9,087 bases of DNA from an uncultured Flavobacteriales bacterium. GTDB taxonomy: Bacteria; Bacteroidota; Bacteroidia; Flavobacteriales_D; Sanyastnellaceae. The first letter of the stretch is position 1. The number at the start of each line of letters is the position of its first letter. The DNA lies in the NCBI GenBank assembly GCA_937897625.1, contig CALCNZ010000332.1, forward strand, positions 1-9,087, given 5' to 3'. Both the position numbers and the translations under genes were made by a program. The notes beneath the pieces were generated by a model, which was not told the DNA's origin, did not search any database, and worked only from the letters and a program-made list of their open reading frames with translations. Positions 1 through 6,570 of the stretch are shown piece after piece.

Positions 1-243
1 AACATGCACAAGAACGAATATGCTATTCAACAACAATACGCAAACTTCTTCTTCTTCGTAACAGGATTCCACGGATTTCACGTATTCTCAGGTGTGTTAA
101 TCAACATCATCATCTGGTTAATGGCTGTTAAAGGAGTGTTCGAAAAGCGTGGTCACTACGAAATGATCGAGAAGATCGGATTGTATTGGCACTTCGTTGA
201 CCTTGTTTGGGTATTCGTATTCACATTCTTCTACCTTATCTAA
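1..243 (+). CDS. Cytochrome c oxidase subunit III, C-terminal part (5' truncated by window edge)
   Basis: This is the last 80 residues of a heme-copper oxidase subunit III, an inner-membrane subunit that stabilises the catalytic subunit I of the terminal oxidase. The frame is already open at base 1, so the ATG at base 4 is an internal Met and the real start lies upstream. Visible hallmarks are the HGFHVFSG motif (window residues 24-31), which is the conserved His-rich signature near the end of the COX III fold, a following hydrophobic helix, and the C-terminal YWHFVDLVWVFVFTFFYL helix that closes nearly all bacterial COX III proteins. Subunit IV follows after a 14-base gap. Assignment to COX III is firm. 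Whether the oxidase is caa3- or aa3-type cannot be settled here because subunits I and II are outside the window. Confidence 0.93.
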   Translation, partial: NMHKNEYAIQQQYANFFFFVTGFHGFHVFSGVLINIIIWLMAVKGVFEKRGHYEMIEKIGLYWHFVDLVWVFVFTFFYLI

Positions 244-257
244 TATCGCTGATTATC

Positions 258-635
258 ATGGAAAGAGACGACCTTATTGTAAACGAGAGCTATGCTCTTA
301 ACGCAAAGCACGACGAAGCAGCTGGAAAGCAAATTCGTAAAAAATTATACGCAGTTACTGTTCTATTAACAGTAATCACAATCATTGAAGTTTTCATGGG
401 TGTTGCATTCAAAAGAAATGGAACATTCACTTGGGAAGCAATTAAATTGACATTCTTGGTTCTTACCCTAGTGAAGGCTGCATACATTGTTTTGATTTTT
501 ATGCACCTTGGAGACGAAAGAAAGAACCTCAAGTATGTTGTTCTTCTTCCTTACGCATTATTCATTATGTATTTAATCTTTATTGGTTTGTATGAAGGTG
601 TAAGTGTGCAAACTGGACACAACATCTTCGGCTAA
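258..635 (+). CDS. Cytochrome c oxidase subunit IV (bacterial COX4_pro family)
   Basis: A 125-residue membrane protein of the small prokaryotic oxidase subunit IV family, an accessory subunit of aa3/caa3 oxidases. Three hydrophobic helices are visible at about residues 30-50, 62-82 and 92-112. The segment KAAYIVLIFMHLGDERKNLK (73-92) is the typical family core: a helix 2 ending in FMHLG followed by a charged loop. The N-terminal 28 residues are hydrophilic and acidic. The start at 258 is preferred over an in-frame ATG at 207, because the longer form would run 37 bases into the subunit III gene and add a hydrophobic stretch encoded out of frame with it. There is no Shine-Dalgarno sequence. Its position directly after subunit III and 11 bases before the SCO-like gene supports the assignment. 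Confidence 0.9.
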   Translation: MERDDLIVNESYALNAKHDEAAGKQIRKKLYAVTVLLTVITIIEVFMGVAFKRNGTFTWEAIKLTFLVLTLVKAAYIVLIFMHLGDERKNLKYVVLLPYALFIMYLIFIGLYEGVSVQTGHNIFG

Positions 636-646
636 GCTGAAGAGCA

Positions 647-1288
647 ATGAAAAACAAAAAATTAAAAAAGTATATCCTATTGGTGGGTATGCTTTTTTTT
701 ATTCCCCTAACTCTGCTCATTGTCCTAGGACCTTTGGGTAAGCATAATTTTAGTGAACCCATGTATTTCAGCCCGACGTGTGAGAACGGCTGTGAAACTG
801 CGGATTATCAAATTCCCGATTTTGCTTTTACCAATCAAGACAATCAGCTCATCAACAGAGATTCCCTCATGGGAAAGATATGGGTGGCTGCGTTTGTAGA
901 TTTTGAAGACCCCAACCTCCCGAAAATTACCGAGCGATTGCTCATTCCGAATTTCAAATTCCGAATGGAACCAGACATTTATATCGTCTGTTTCGATCCG
1001 AATGGATACTCAGATACAGCTGCGGTGAAGAAGTATTTGAATCAAAATTTGAAATACGACGACAACAGAAGTAAATGGCAATTCCTTCAAGGAGATTCAA
1101 CGGCCATGGATTCATTCATTCGTAACGGATTTCTCATTCAAGATTTAAAGAGCGAGGCGGTGTTTCGTTTGGTAGATGAATCTGGACATATTCGAGGTCT
1201 CTACGGAAACACCGAATACCATTTTGAAAACCTCATGGAAGACATTGCTATTTTGAATAAAAAGAGAAAGATTAAACGTGGATACTAA
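647..1288 (+). CDS. SCO1/SenC-like thioredoxin-fold protein lacking the copper ligands
   Basis: A 213-residue protein with an N-terminal membrane anchor (about residues 9-30) and a periplasmic thioredoxin-like domain. It is clearly a paralog of the next gene: both contain FAFTNQD, a following GKI strand, and a C-terminal IRGxY segment. Aligned by eye to that SCO, the copper ligands are all missing: the CxxxC cysteines fall on D88 and P92, and the ligand His falls on S169. It instead has a separate CENGC motif (C45, C49) just after the anchor, plus C115. It is therefore unlikely to bind copper in the usual SCO way. It might act as a partner of the active SCO, a thiol protein, or a structural assembly factor; these roles are inference. 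Its last 11 bases overlap the next gene, which suggests coupled translation. Confidence 0.8.
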   Translation: MKNKKLKKYILLVGMLFFIPLTLLIVLGPLGKHNFSEPMYFSPTCENGCETADYQIPDFAFTNQDNQLINRDSLMGKIWVAAFVDFEDPNLPKITERLLIPNFKFRMEPDIYIVCFDPNGYSDTAAVKKYLNQNLKYDDNRSKWQFLQGDSTAMDSFIRNGFLIQDLKSEAVFRLVDESGHIRGLYGNTEYHFENLMEDIAILNKKRKIKRGY

Positions 1289-1940
1289 ACGTATTTTCAT
1301 TCTAGCATTGGTGGCTCTTGCTGCGTGCACAGATCCAGCAAAAGCCCCTGATCCTAAGCAAAAGACCCTTCCGTATTTCGGCGATTTCGGAATTGAAATT
1401 AAATACAATGAAAAGGGTGAGGGTATCTCAGATACAGTCTACGATCCAATTCCTTTGTTTGCCTTTACCAATCAAGACGGAAAAATTATTACCAATGATT
1501 TCATGGCTGGAAAAATTGCCGTGGTTGATTTTTTCTTCACGAATTGCACCAGCATCTGTCCCATGCTCTCCTCGCAAATGGCGCGATTGCAGCATTCCGT
1601 GAAATCTGAGAACATAAACGATCAAGTGGTTTTTCTTTCGCATACGGTAGACCCGAAGAACGATACTCCTGAAGCGTTGAAGGCCTATGCCAATCGAATG
1701 GGTGCTGATTTTTCCAATTGGAATTTCGTAACCGGAAATGAAGAAGACATATACTGGCAAGCGAAAGAAGGATACAAACTCACAGCATTCCCTTCAGACA
1801 CGGCACAGGGTGGATTCTTTCACACCGATCAAATTGCATTGATTGACCAAGAAGGAAGAATTCGTGGATATTACGACGGCACCTCAACAAAAGCGGTGGA
1901 TCAGTTGTTTACAGATTTACATTTGTTACTTAAGAAATAA
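1278..1940 (+). CDS. SCO1/SenC family copper chaperone, lipoprotein
   Basis: A 220-residue SCO protein, which delivers copper to the CuA centre of cytochrome oxidase subunit II or keeps its thiols reduced on the periplasmic side. The thioredoxin-fold signature FFFTNCTSICP contains the two copper cysteines C90 and C94. The third ligand is most likely H182 in FFHTDQIALID, at the position of the conserved SCO histidine. SHTVDPKNDTPEAL (121-134) is the usual family segment following the second strand. The N-terminus is a lipoprotein signal with lipobox LAAC (C17), so the protein is probably lipid-anchored rather than held by a helix. The start is GTG at 1278, 11 bases inside the previous gene. 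No ATG is available that would keep the signal peptide, so GTG is the reasonable choice. The DUF420 gene follows after 4 bases. Confidence 0.93.
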   Translation: MDTKRIFILALVALAACTDPAKAPDPKQKTLPYFGDFGIEIKYNEKGEGISDTVYDPIPLFAFTNQDGKIITNDFMAGKIAVVDFFFTNCTSICPMLSSQMARLQHSVKSENINDQVVFLSHTVDPKNDTPEALKAYANRMGADFSNWNFVTGNEEDIYWQAKEGYKLTAFPSDTAQGGFFHTDQIALIDQEGRIRGYYDGTSTKAVDQLFTDLHLLLKK

Positions 1941-1944
1941 TTCA

Positions 1945-2487
1945 ATGAAAGCAGAAATGAAAAAGAACGATAAGCTAGCGAAGACGCTTATCTATCTCGT
2001 ATCATCAGTCGTATTCTTGGTAGTCGTGTCGTTGCGCTACCTGAAGTTTACCAACGTAGATCTTGGATTCAATGTTCACCTTTTAGCGAAAGCCAATGCG
2101 CTTATCAACGGAACAGTAGCTGTTCTGCTCGTGGCTGCCCTTGTTGCAGTGAAGAATAAGAATTTCGAAGCCCATAAAAAATTAATGAAAGGCGCAATCT
2201 ATTTGAGCGTTCTTTTCCTCGTTACGTACATTGGTCATCACATGTTCGCTGGTGAAACGGAATTCCCGAAGGACAATTCAATGAGAGGATTCTATTTGGT
2301 TATTCTTTCCACACACATTGTGCTTGCCGCGATTATTCTGCCTTTCATTTTATTCACGGCATACCGAGCTTTAATTGCAGAATTTCCTGCGCACAAAAAA
2401 TTAGCTAAATACACATGGCCCATTTGGTTCTATGTTGCTGTTACGGGCGTTGTTGTTTACTTCATGATTTCACCTTATTACCATTGA
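1945..2487 (+). CDS. DUF420 membrane protein, probable cytochrome oxidase assembly factor (CtaM/YozB-like)
   Basis: A 180-residue polytopic membrane protein of the DUF420 family. About five hydrophobic segments are visible (roughly 13-30, 49-68, 83-98, 117-140 and 156-174). Family-like features are the LAKANALINGTVAVLL helix, the AHKKLMKGA loop after it, the pair H98/H99 at the end of helix 3, H124 in helix 4, and the HKKLAKYTWPIWFYV segment entering the last helix. In Firmicutes the DUF420 protein CtaM/YozB is needed for a functional aa3 oxidase (established for Staphylococcus aureus CtaM). Location between SCO and the oxidase subunits fits the same role here, which remains inference. The start at 1945 lies 4 bases after SCO; an ATG at 1957 is an equally possible start. 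A longer in-frame start at 1843 lies deep inside the SCO gene and is not used. Confidence 0.87.
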   Translation: MKAEMKKNDKLAKTLIYLVSSVVFLVVVSLRYLKFTNVDLGFNVHLLAKANALINGTVAVLLVAALVAVKNKNFEAHKKLMKGAIYLSVLFLVTYIGHHMFAGETEFPKDNSMRGFYLVILSTHIVLAAIILPFILFTAYRALIAEFPAHKKLAKYTWPIWFYVAVTGVVVYFMISPYYH

Positions 2488-2489
2488 GC

Positions 2490-2723
2490 ATGAAAAAGCT
2501 ATTTGTCGTATTATTTTTCTTGGCGTTGAATATCGCCAGCTTCGCGCAATGCGCCATGTGTAAGGCTACAGCTGAAACAGCCAATCAAAATACTTCCGGA
2601 AGTTTGGCTGAAGGGTTAAACACTGGAATCCTTTATCTCATGCTTATTCCGTACACCCTCTTAGCGGTTTTGGCCATTGTATTTTTCAGAAAGCGAATCG
2701 CGAATTTCTTCAAAGCGAATTAA
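2490..2723 (+). CDS. Small exported membrane protein with CAMC motif, cytochrome oxidase operon
   Basis: A 77-residue protein with a cleavable signal peptide (residues 1-19, predicted cut before Q20 in SFAQ), immediately followed by Cys-Ala-Met-Cys (C21-C24), a hydrophilic linker of about 20 residues, one transmembrane helix (about 46-65) and a basic C-terminal tail. After processing, the mature protein would display a CxxC with an internal Met at its extreme N-terminus on the periplasmic side. A lipobox is not convincing because Gln, not Gly, Ala or Ser, precedes the first Cys. I know of no function for this type. Its place as the last gene of the oxidase and SCO block, 2 bases after DUF420, and its Cys/Met motif suggest copper handling or thiol exchange during oxidase assembly, which is inference only. 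The start at 2490 gives a clean signal peptide; an in-frame upstream ATG at 2415 lies within DUF420. Confidence 0.8.
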   Translation: MKKLFVVLFFLALNIASFAQCAMCKATAETANQNTSGSLAEGLNTGILYLMLIPYTLLAVLAIVFFRKRIANFFKAN

Positions 2724-2735
2724 AAGAACTTCAAT

Positions 2736-2743
2736 TACCTTTG
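2736..2743 (+). promoter_or_regulatory. Probable Bacteroidota -7 promoter element for the tolC-hlyD-tsaB gene run
   Basis: TACCTTTG matches the Bacteroidota sigma-A -7 consensus TAnnTTTG exactly. It sits in the first non-coding gap longer than 15 bases (2724-2783). Transcription would begin a few bases downstream, leaving a leader of roughly 30 bases before the ATG at 2784. No TTG-type -33 element is visible at the expected spacing, so the call rests on the -7 match and on position. Confidence 0.45.
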
Positions 2744-2769
2744 AATACCGAATGTCTTGTGATGTTCGG

Positions 2770-2783
2770 AAATCTGAAGATTT
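2770..2783 (+). other. Small perfect hairpin abutting the tolC-family start codon
   Basis: AAATC and GATTT form a perfect five-pair stem around a TGAA loop, and the stem ends at the base just before the ATG at 2784. A second weak inverted repeat, CCGAA/TTCGG with a 12-base loop (2748-2769), lies directly upstream. Both would be in the mRNA leader if the -7 element at 2736 is used. The stems are short and A/T-rich, so the structure may be chance. There is no U-tract, so it is not a terminator. Confidence 0.25.
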
Positions 2784-4214
2784 ATGAAGCGTAGTTTTCT
2801 TGTTTTCTTAGTCATTTTAGGAAGTCACTTCACTTACGCTCAATGGACTTTGCAACAATGTGTGGGCACAGCCATCGAACGAAATATTGGTTTGAAAAGA
2901 AACAGTCTAGGACTCGAGCAAACCAAACTAAATCAAGAGCAAGCCTTAGGAAATTTTCTTCCAAATTTAAACGGACAAGTATCCCACGGTTACAACTGGG
3001 GACAACGAATTGACCCGTTTACCAACCAATTCGCCACGCAGCGAATTCAGAGCAATAGCTTGGGACTTTCTACGAGCGTCACACTTTTTTCAGGTTTGCA
3101 AAATGTGAATCAATACAAGAAGGCAGAAGTAGATTCTCGCGCTCAAATGCTCACCTTCGACTATCAACGCAACCAATTGGCCCTTCAAGTTTCGGTGGCC
3201 TACTTGAATGTGCTATTAACGAAGGAACTTCAAGCTTCATCGGAGCTTACACTCAATCGCACCAAACAACAGCTTAAAAGAATCACCGATCTTGTAAATG
3301 CTGGAAACGCTGCTGAAGGTAGTCTTCGTGACATTGAAGCACAATTGTTTTCAGATGAAGCGAATTACATTTCGGCCGGAAACAATGTTCAATCCGCTAT
3401 TTTAGACATTGCACAACTGATGCAACTAACAGAACAAGAGCAGCGCAATTTCAGTATTCAAGCCGATCCTTCCGCCTTCAATTTCGCTCAGGAAATTCCC
3501 GACTTAACAGCGTGTGTTCAAAATGCACTTTCCACCTTCCCACAAATAAAATCGGCAGAACTCGCCTTGGCTTCAAGTAGCCTTAACCTAAATATTGCAA
3601 AGGGAGGACTGTCACCTCGTTTAAGCATGAGCTATTCCTACGGTTCAGGTTATTCGGGTGCTTCGAAGGTGTTAACCGGTTCTCCAGATTCATTGTCTTA
3701 CCCCATTGGACAAGTCTTCGGAAGTGGACAATACGTCTTCTCTTTCCCTCAGCCTGTCTACACAACCAGCGACTACACGACAAAGCCCTTCAGCAATCAG
3801 CTGCACGACAACGTAAACAAATCGCTTTTCTTCAGTTTAACCATTCCGTTGTTCAACGGATTTTCAAACGATGTAAATATTAAACGTGCCGAATTGACGC
3901 GCGCAGACAAGGAGTTAACGGTGCAGCAAACCAAGGTTCAACTCGAACAAGAAGTGCGCAAAGCTTTTCTCGATGTTACCCGCGCAAAAGCAAACTACGA
4001 AGCCACACAAAAAGCAGTTGAAGCAAGTCACTTGGCTTTCGATTGGAACGAACTTCGTTTCAACCAAGGCGTGGTAGGTATGTCTGAATACCTCGATGCA
4101 AGAAACCGTCTTCAGCAAGCCGAATCGAATTTTGTTCGAAGCAAATACGACTGGATTTTTAAACGAAAAATAATTGACTTCTACATGGGAGTCCCGCTAA
4201 TGTCTCAACCATGA
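2784..4214 (+). CDS. TolC family outer-membrane efflux channel
   Basis: A 476-residue TolC-type protein that forms the outer-membrane exit duct of tripartite export systems. It has a signal peptide (residues 1-19, cut before Q20). Two related halves each carry long alpha-helical stretches (about 110-220 and 365-460) separated by beta-strand segments, the expected two-repeat layout. The opening WTLQQCVGTAIERNIGLKRN and the closing helix with FNQGVVGMSEYLDARNRLQQ are typical family landmarks. Between about 284 and 345 is a Ser/Tyr/Gly-rich stretch longer than in E. coli TolC, probably an extended surface loop as in other Bacteroidota members. The stop overlaps the start of the adaptor gene in an ATGA, so translation is coupled. 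Substrate is unknown. Confidence 0.92.
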   Translation: MKRSFLVFLVILGSHFTYAQWTLQQCVGTAIERNIGLKRNSLGLEQTKLNQEQALGNFLPNLNGQVSHGYNWGQRIDPFTNQFATQRIQSNSLGLSTSVTLFSGLQNVNQYKKAEVDSRAQMLTFDYQRNQLALQVSVAYLNVLLTKELQASSELTLNRTKQQLKRITDLVNAGNAAEGSLRDIEAQLFSDEANYISAGNNVQSAILDIAQLMQLTEQEQRNFSIQADPSAFNFAQEIPDLTACVQNALSTFPQIKSAELALASSSLNLNIAKGGLSPRLSMSYSYGSGYSGASKVLTGSPDSLSYPIGQVFGSGQYVFSFPQPVYTTSDYTTKPFSNQLHDNVNKSLFFSLTIPLFNGFSNDVNIKRAELTRADKELTVQQTKVQLEQEVRKAFLDVTRAKANYEATQKAVEASHLAFDWNELRFNQGVVGMSEYLDARNRLQQAESNFVRSKYDWIFKRKIIDFYMGVPLMSQP

Positions 4215-5482
4215 AAAACAAAAAAAGATGGATCTGGATTTCAATAATTGTTGTGATTATTGCAGCCCTTGTATTGCCGAAAATATTCGGTTCGGGAGAT
4301 GCGAAAGTGGTGACACTAGGAAAGGCCGAATACAAAGATTTAAGTGAAGTAGTTGCCGCAAGCGGAAAAGTTCAGCCCTCTGTTGAAGTAAAAATTCAAT
4401 CTGAAGTGAGCGGACAAATTGTGGAACTACCCGTGAAAGAAGGAGACTTCGTTCAAAAGGGACAACTACTCGTTCGTATTAATCCCGATCTTTATGTGTC
4501 TGCTCTCAGTCGCGCTGAAGCGGCCTTGAATACAGCGAAAAGTAACTTGTCTAGCGCGAAAGCGCGATTAACACAAGCAAAAGCGCAAAAGCGCTTGCAA
4601 GAAACAACTCTCGCAAGACTTTCGAAATTAATTGATCAAAAAGCTATTTCTCAAGCAGAATTTGATAACTCGAGTAGCGCCCTTGAATCGGCCGTTGCCG
4701 AAGTGGAAGCCGCCGAAGAAAGTGTGCACAGCGCGAACTTCGCCATTGCAAGCGCAGACGCAGGTAAGAGCGAAGCACAAGAGAACTTGCGTAGAACAAC
4801 CATTGTGGCACCCATCTCTGGAACCGTTACAGCCCTTGCAAAAGAGCTTGGCGAAACGGTACTTGGAAACAACATGATGAGCGGCGACGTGATCATGAAA
4901 GTTTCTGTGTTGAATGAAATGGAAATTGATTTGGAAGTGAACGAAACCGACATTGTACACGTTCAAATGGGCGATACCGCCGATGTAGAAATCGATGCCT
5001 TCAGCGATCAAATATTCAAAGGAGTCGTTACAGAGGTAGGGTATTCTGCCTTGAATTCAGGACAAGGACTTACAGCAAGCACAGAGCAAGTAACCAACTT
5101 CTCCGTGAAGGTGAAAATTGTAAAAGAATCATACGCCAGTGTGAGTGGAAATTCAGAAAACAATTCACCATTTAAACCGGGCATGAGTGCAACGGTGAAA
5201 ATTCATACAGACGAAGCCAGTCATGCCCTTGCAGTCCCAACCGCTTCCGTTACAACGCGCGCAGATTCACTTCAAAATAATATTTCATTAACTGTTGTGT
5301 TTGTGAAAAAGGCCGACAATACGGTTGAAATGAAACAAGTTCAAACTGGAATTCAAGACGGAACATTCATTCAAATCACAAACGGTTTGAACGAAGGCGA
5401 AGAAATTGTAACGGGTCCTTACGAGCTCTTATCGAAAGATATTGAGAACGGAGACCGCATTAAGTTAGAAGAGAAGAAATAA
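4211..5482 (+). CDS. HlyD/MacA-type periplasmic adaptor subunit of an efflux system
   Basis: A 423-residue membrane-fusion protein that would bridge an inner-membrane pump to the TolC-type channel encoded just upstream. Visible parts in order: a short basic N-terminus and one membrane helix (about 8-24); a first lipoyl half-motif (about 58-91, with SGQIVELPVKEGDFVQKGQLL); a long Ala/Lys/Glu-rich coiled-coil hairpin (about 94-192); the second lipoyl half (about 194-235, with APISGTVTALAKELGETV); a beta-barrel domain (about 236-333, ending FKPGMSATVKI); and a membrane-proximal domain to the C-terminus (with GLNEGEEIVTGPYELL). The single N-terminal anchor and long hairpin resemble MacA, the partner of MacB-type ABC pumps, more than RND adaptors. 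No pump gene follows: the stop shares one base with the tsaB start. Substrate is unknown. Confidence 0.92.
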   Translation: MKNKKRWIWISIIVVIIAALVLPKIFGSGDAKVVTLGKAEYKDLSEVVAASGKVQPSVEVKIQSEVSGQIVELPVKEGDFVQKGQLLVRINPDLYVSALSRAEAALNTAKSNLSSAKARLTQAKAQKRLQETTLARLSKLIDQKAISQAEFDNSSSALESAVAEVEAAEESVHSANFAIASADAGKSEAQENLRRTTIVAPISGTVTALAKELGETVLGNNMMSGDVIMKVSVLNEMEIDLEVNETDIVHVQMGDTADVEIDAFSDQIFKGVVTEVGYSALNSGQGLTASTEQVTNFSVKVKIVKESYASVSGNSENNSPFKPGMSATVKIHTDEASHALAVPTASVTTRADSLQNNISLTVVFVKKADNTVEMKQVQTGIQDGTFIQITNGLNEGEEIVTGPYELLSKDIENGDRIKLEEKK

Positions 5483-6132
5483 TGTACTTGTGTTTGGAAA
5501 CCGCTACGCGGAATTGCAGTGTTGCACTCATTAAAGATAACGTTCTTGTTGATCTTTTTGAGCGCGCAGAAACTGAATTCGTTCACGCTGAAGCGTTGCA
5601 CCAAATGATAAAAGATATTTTAGACAGAAACAATCTGAAGCCATCGGACTTAATTGGAATCGCTGTTGGAATAGGTCCAGGTTCTTACACCGGTTTACGC
5701 ATTGGAGTCACCGCTGCCAAAGGTTTAGCCTACGCTTTGAACATTGGAATGGTGACCGCAACCACAGGAGAACTTTTAGCGAATGCGGTTCGAAATGAAA
5801 GTGGACATACGCCAGTAGCATTAATAGATGCGCGAAGAAACGATGCCTATGTTTATGCAAAAGGAAATTGGTCCTTCGCAACGTTGAACGATGAATGGCG
5901 AGCCAATCTTGGTGTGGAAAAAGCAATCTTCGTAGGAGATGCAGCATTCAAAACGAAGGAGCTCGCGTGGAAGGAAGACCGTGTGAAAGAAATGTCGCCG
6001 AGTGCTCAATATTTTAGTGGGCTATTGCCCCAGACTTCAGCTAACTTTGAAGAACACATGGCGCAAATTGAACCCTTCTACATGAAGGAATTTGTTCCAA
6101 CCGAATCGAAAAAAAATATTCTGAATGGATAG
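5482..6132 (+). CDS. tsaB: tRNA threonylcarbamoyladenosine biosynthesis protein TsaB
   Basis: A 216-residue cytoplasmic protein of the ASKHA fold. TsaB is the scaffold partner of TsaD and TsaE in making N6-threonylcarbamoyladenosine at position 37 of ANN-decoding tRNAs. The N-terminal strand YLCLETATRNCSVALI (2-17), the GIGPGSYTGLRIGVTAAKGL segment (63-82) and the later LIDARRNDAYVY strand (114-125) are diagnostic, and EPFYMKEF (197-204) is the usual end of the family. Length is normal for Bacteroidota TsaB. The ATG shares its first base with the TAA of the adaptor gene (TAATG), a restart-type junction. There is no functional reason for linkage to efflux genes, so co-transcription probably reflects operon organisation only. 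Confidence 0.95.
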   Translation: MYLCLETATRNCSVALIKDNVLVDLFERAETEFVHAEALHQMIKDILDRNNLKPSDLIGIAVGIGPGSYTGLRIGVTAAKGLAYALNIGMVTATTGELLANAVRNESGHTPVALIDARRNDAYVYAKGNWSFATLNDEWRANLGVEKAIFVGDAAFKTKELAWKEDRVKEMSPSAQYFSGLLPQTSANFEEHMAQIEPFYMKEFVPTESKKNILNG

Positions 6133-6562
6133 TCTGAAAAAGATATTAATGGGAGTGATGCTCTTGGGATTGTTTTTTATCCCAATGCCATCCTGTTCCG
6201 ATCGAAGTCAAATGTTGAATCAAATCTCATTTTCAATTAACGTGAATATTTTCGAACCCGCTTTTTTCGATTTAACGGTTCCAACCGGATGGGTTTATTA
6301 CAACGGAAACACTGTAGACTTGATTATCTACAGAAACGATCTCGATGTGTTCTCGGCCTACGACGCTAGAAGCACGCACAATCCGAGCAATCCGTGTTAC
6401 GTGAAGGTGAATGCAGATAACGTAACCATTTCCGACACTTGTTCTGGAAGCAAATGGTTGCTTTCAGATGGAAGCCTTATCAATGGTCCTGCGCAATACA
6501 ATTTGCTTAAATACAACGCCGATTACAATTCGGTAACAGGCTATCTTCATTTGTACAATTAA
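6125..6562 (+). CDS. Small Rieske-like fold lipoprotein without canonical cluster ligands
   Basis: A 145-residue exported protein. The N-terminus has basic residues, a hydrophobic core and Cys24 (MPSC), a loose lipobox, so it is probably lipid-anchored. The remainder resembles the small Bacteroidota lipoproteins with a Rieske-type fold: a strand ending in VDLIIYR, then FSAYDARSTHNPSNPC, then DTCSGSKWLLSDGSLINGPA, and a final short strand YLHLYN. A true Rieske centre needs C-x-H and C-x-x-H pairs. Here the first site offers only H85 and C91 in altered spacing, and the second keeps C106 with the GSxW/DG context but has no His. C91 and C106 could instead form a disulfide. The family call is my recognition from motifs and not a search result; the function is unknown. 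The start overlaps the tsaB stop by 8 bases. Confidence 0.62.
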   Translation: MDSLKKILMGVMLLGLFFIPMPSCSDRSQMLNQISFSINVNIFEPAFFDLTVPTGWVYYNGNTVDLIIYRNDLDVFSAYDARSTHNPSNPCYVKVNADNVTISDTCSGSKWLLSDGSLINGPAQYNLLKYNADYNSVTGYLHLYN

Positions 6563-6570
6563 TTTTTAAT

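Noticed and set aside
207..257. N-terminal extension of subunit IV from an ATG at 207
   Set aside because: It would overlap the subunit III gene by 37 bases and add residues not seen in the family; the ATG at 258 gives the normal length and N-terminus.
1843..1944. N-terminal extension of the DUF420 protein from an ATG at 1843
   Set aside because: The added residues are encoded out of frame within the conserved C-terminus of SCO and do not resemble DUF420 proteins.
2415..2489. N-terminal extension of the CAMC protein from an ATG at 2415
   Set aside because: It overlaps the last helix of DUF420 and would bury the clear signal peptide that begins at 2490.
2748..2769. CCGAA/TTCGG inverted repeat considered as a terminator of the oxidase operon
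   Set aside because: Five pairs, a 12-base loop and no following U-tract; it also lies downstream of the probable -7 element, so it would be in the next leader.
4628..5011. Reverse-strand open frames of 100-127 codons within the HlyD adaptor gene
   Set aside because: They lie entirely opposite a gene with strong family motifs and encode Cys/His/Phe-rich sequence without recognisable domains, as expected for antisense shadows.
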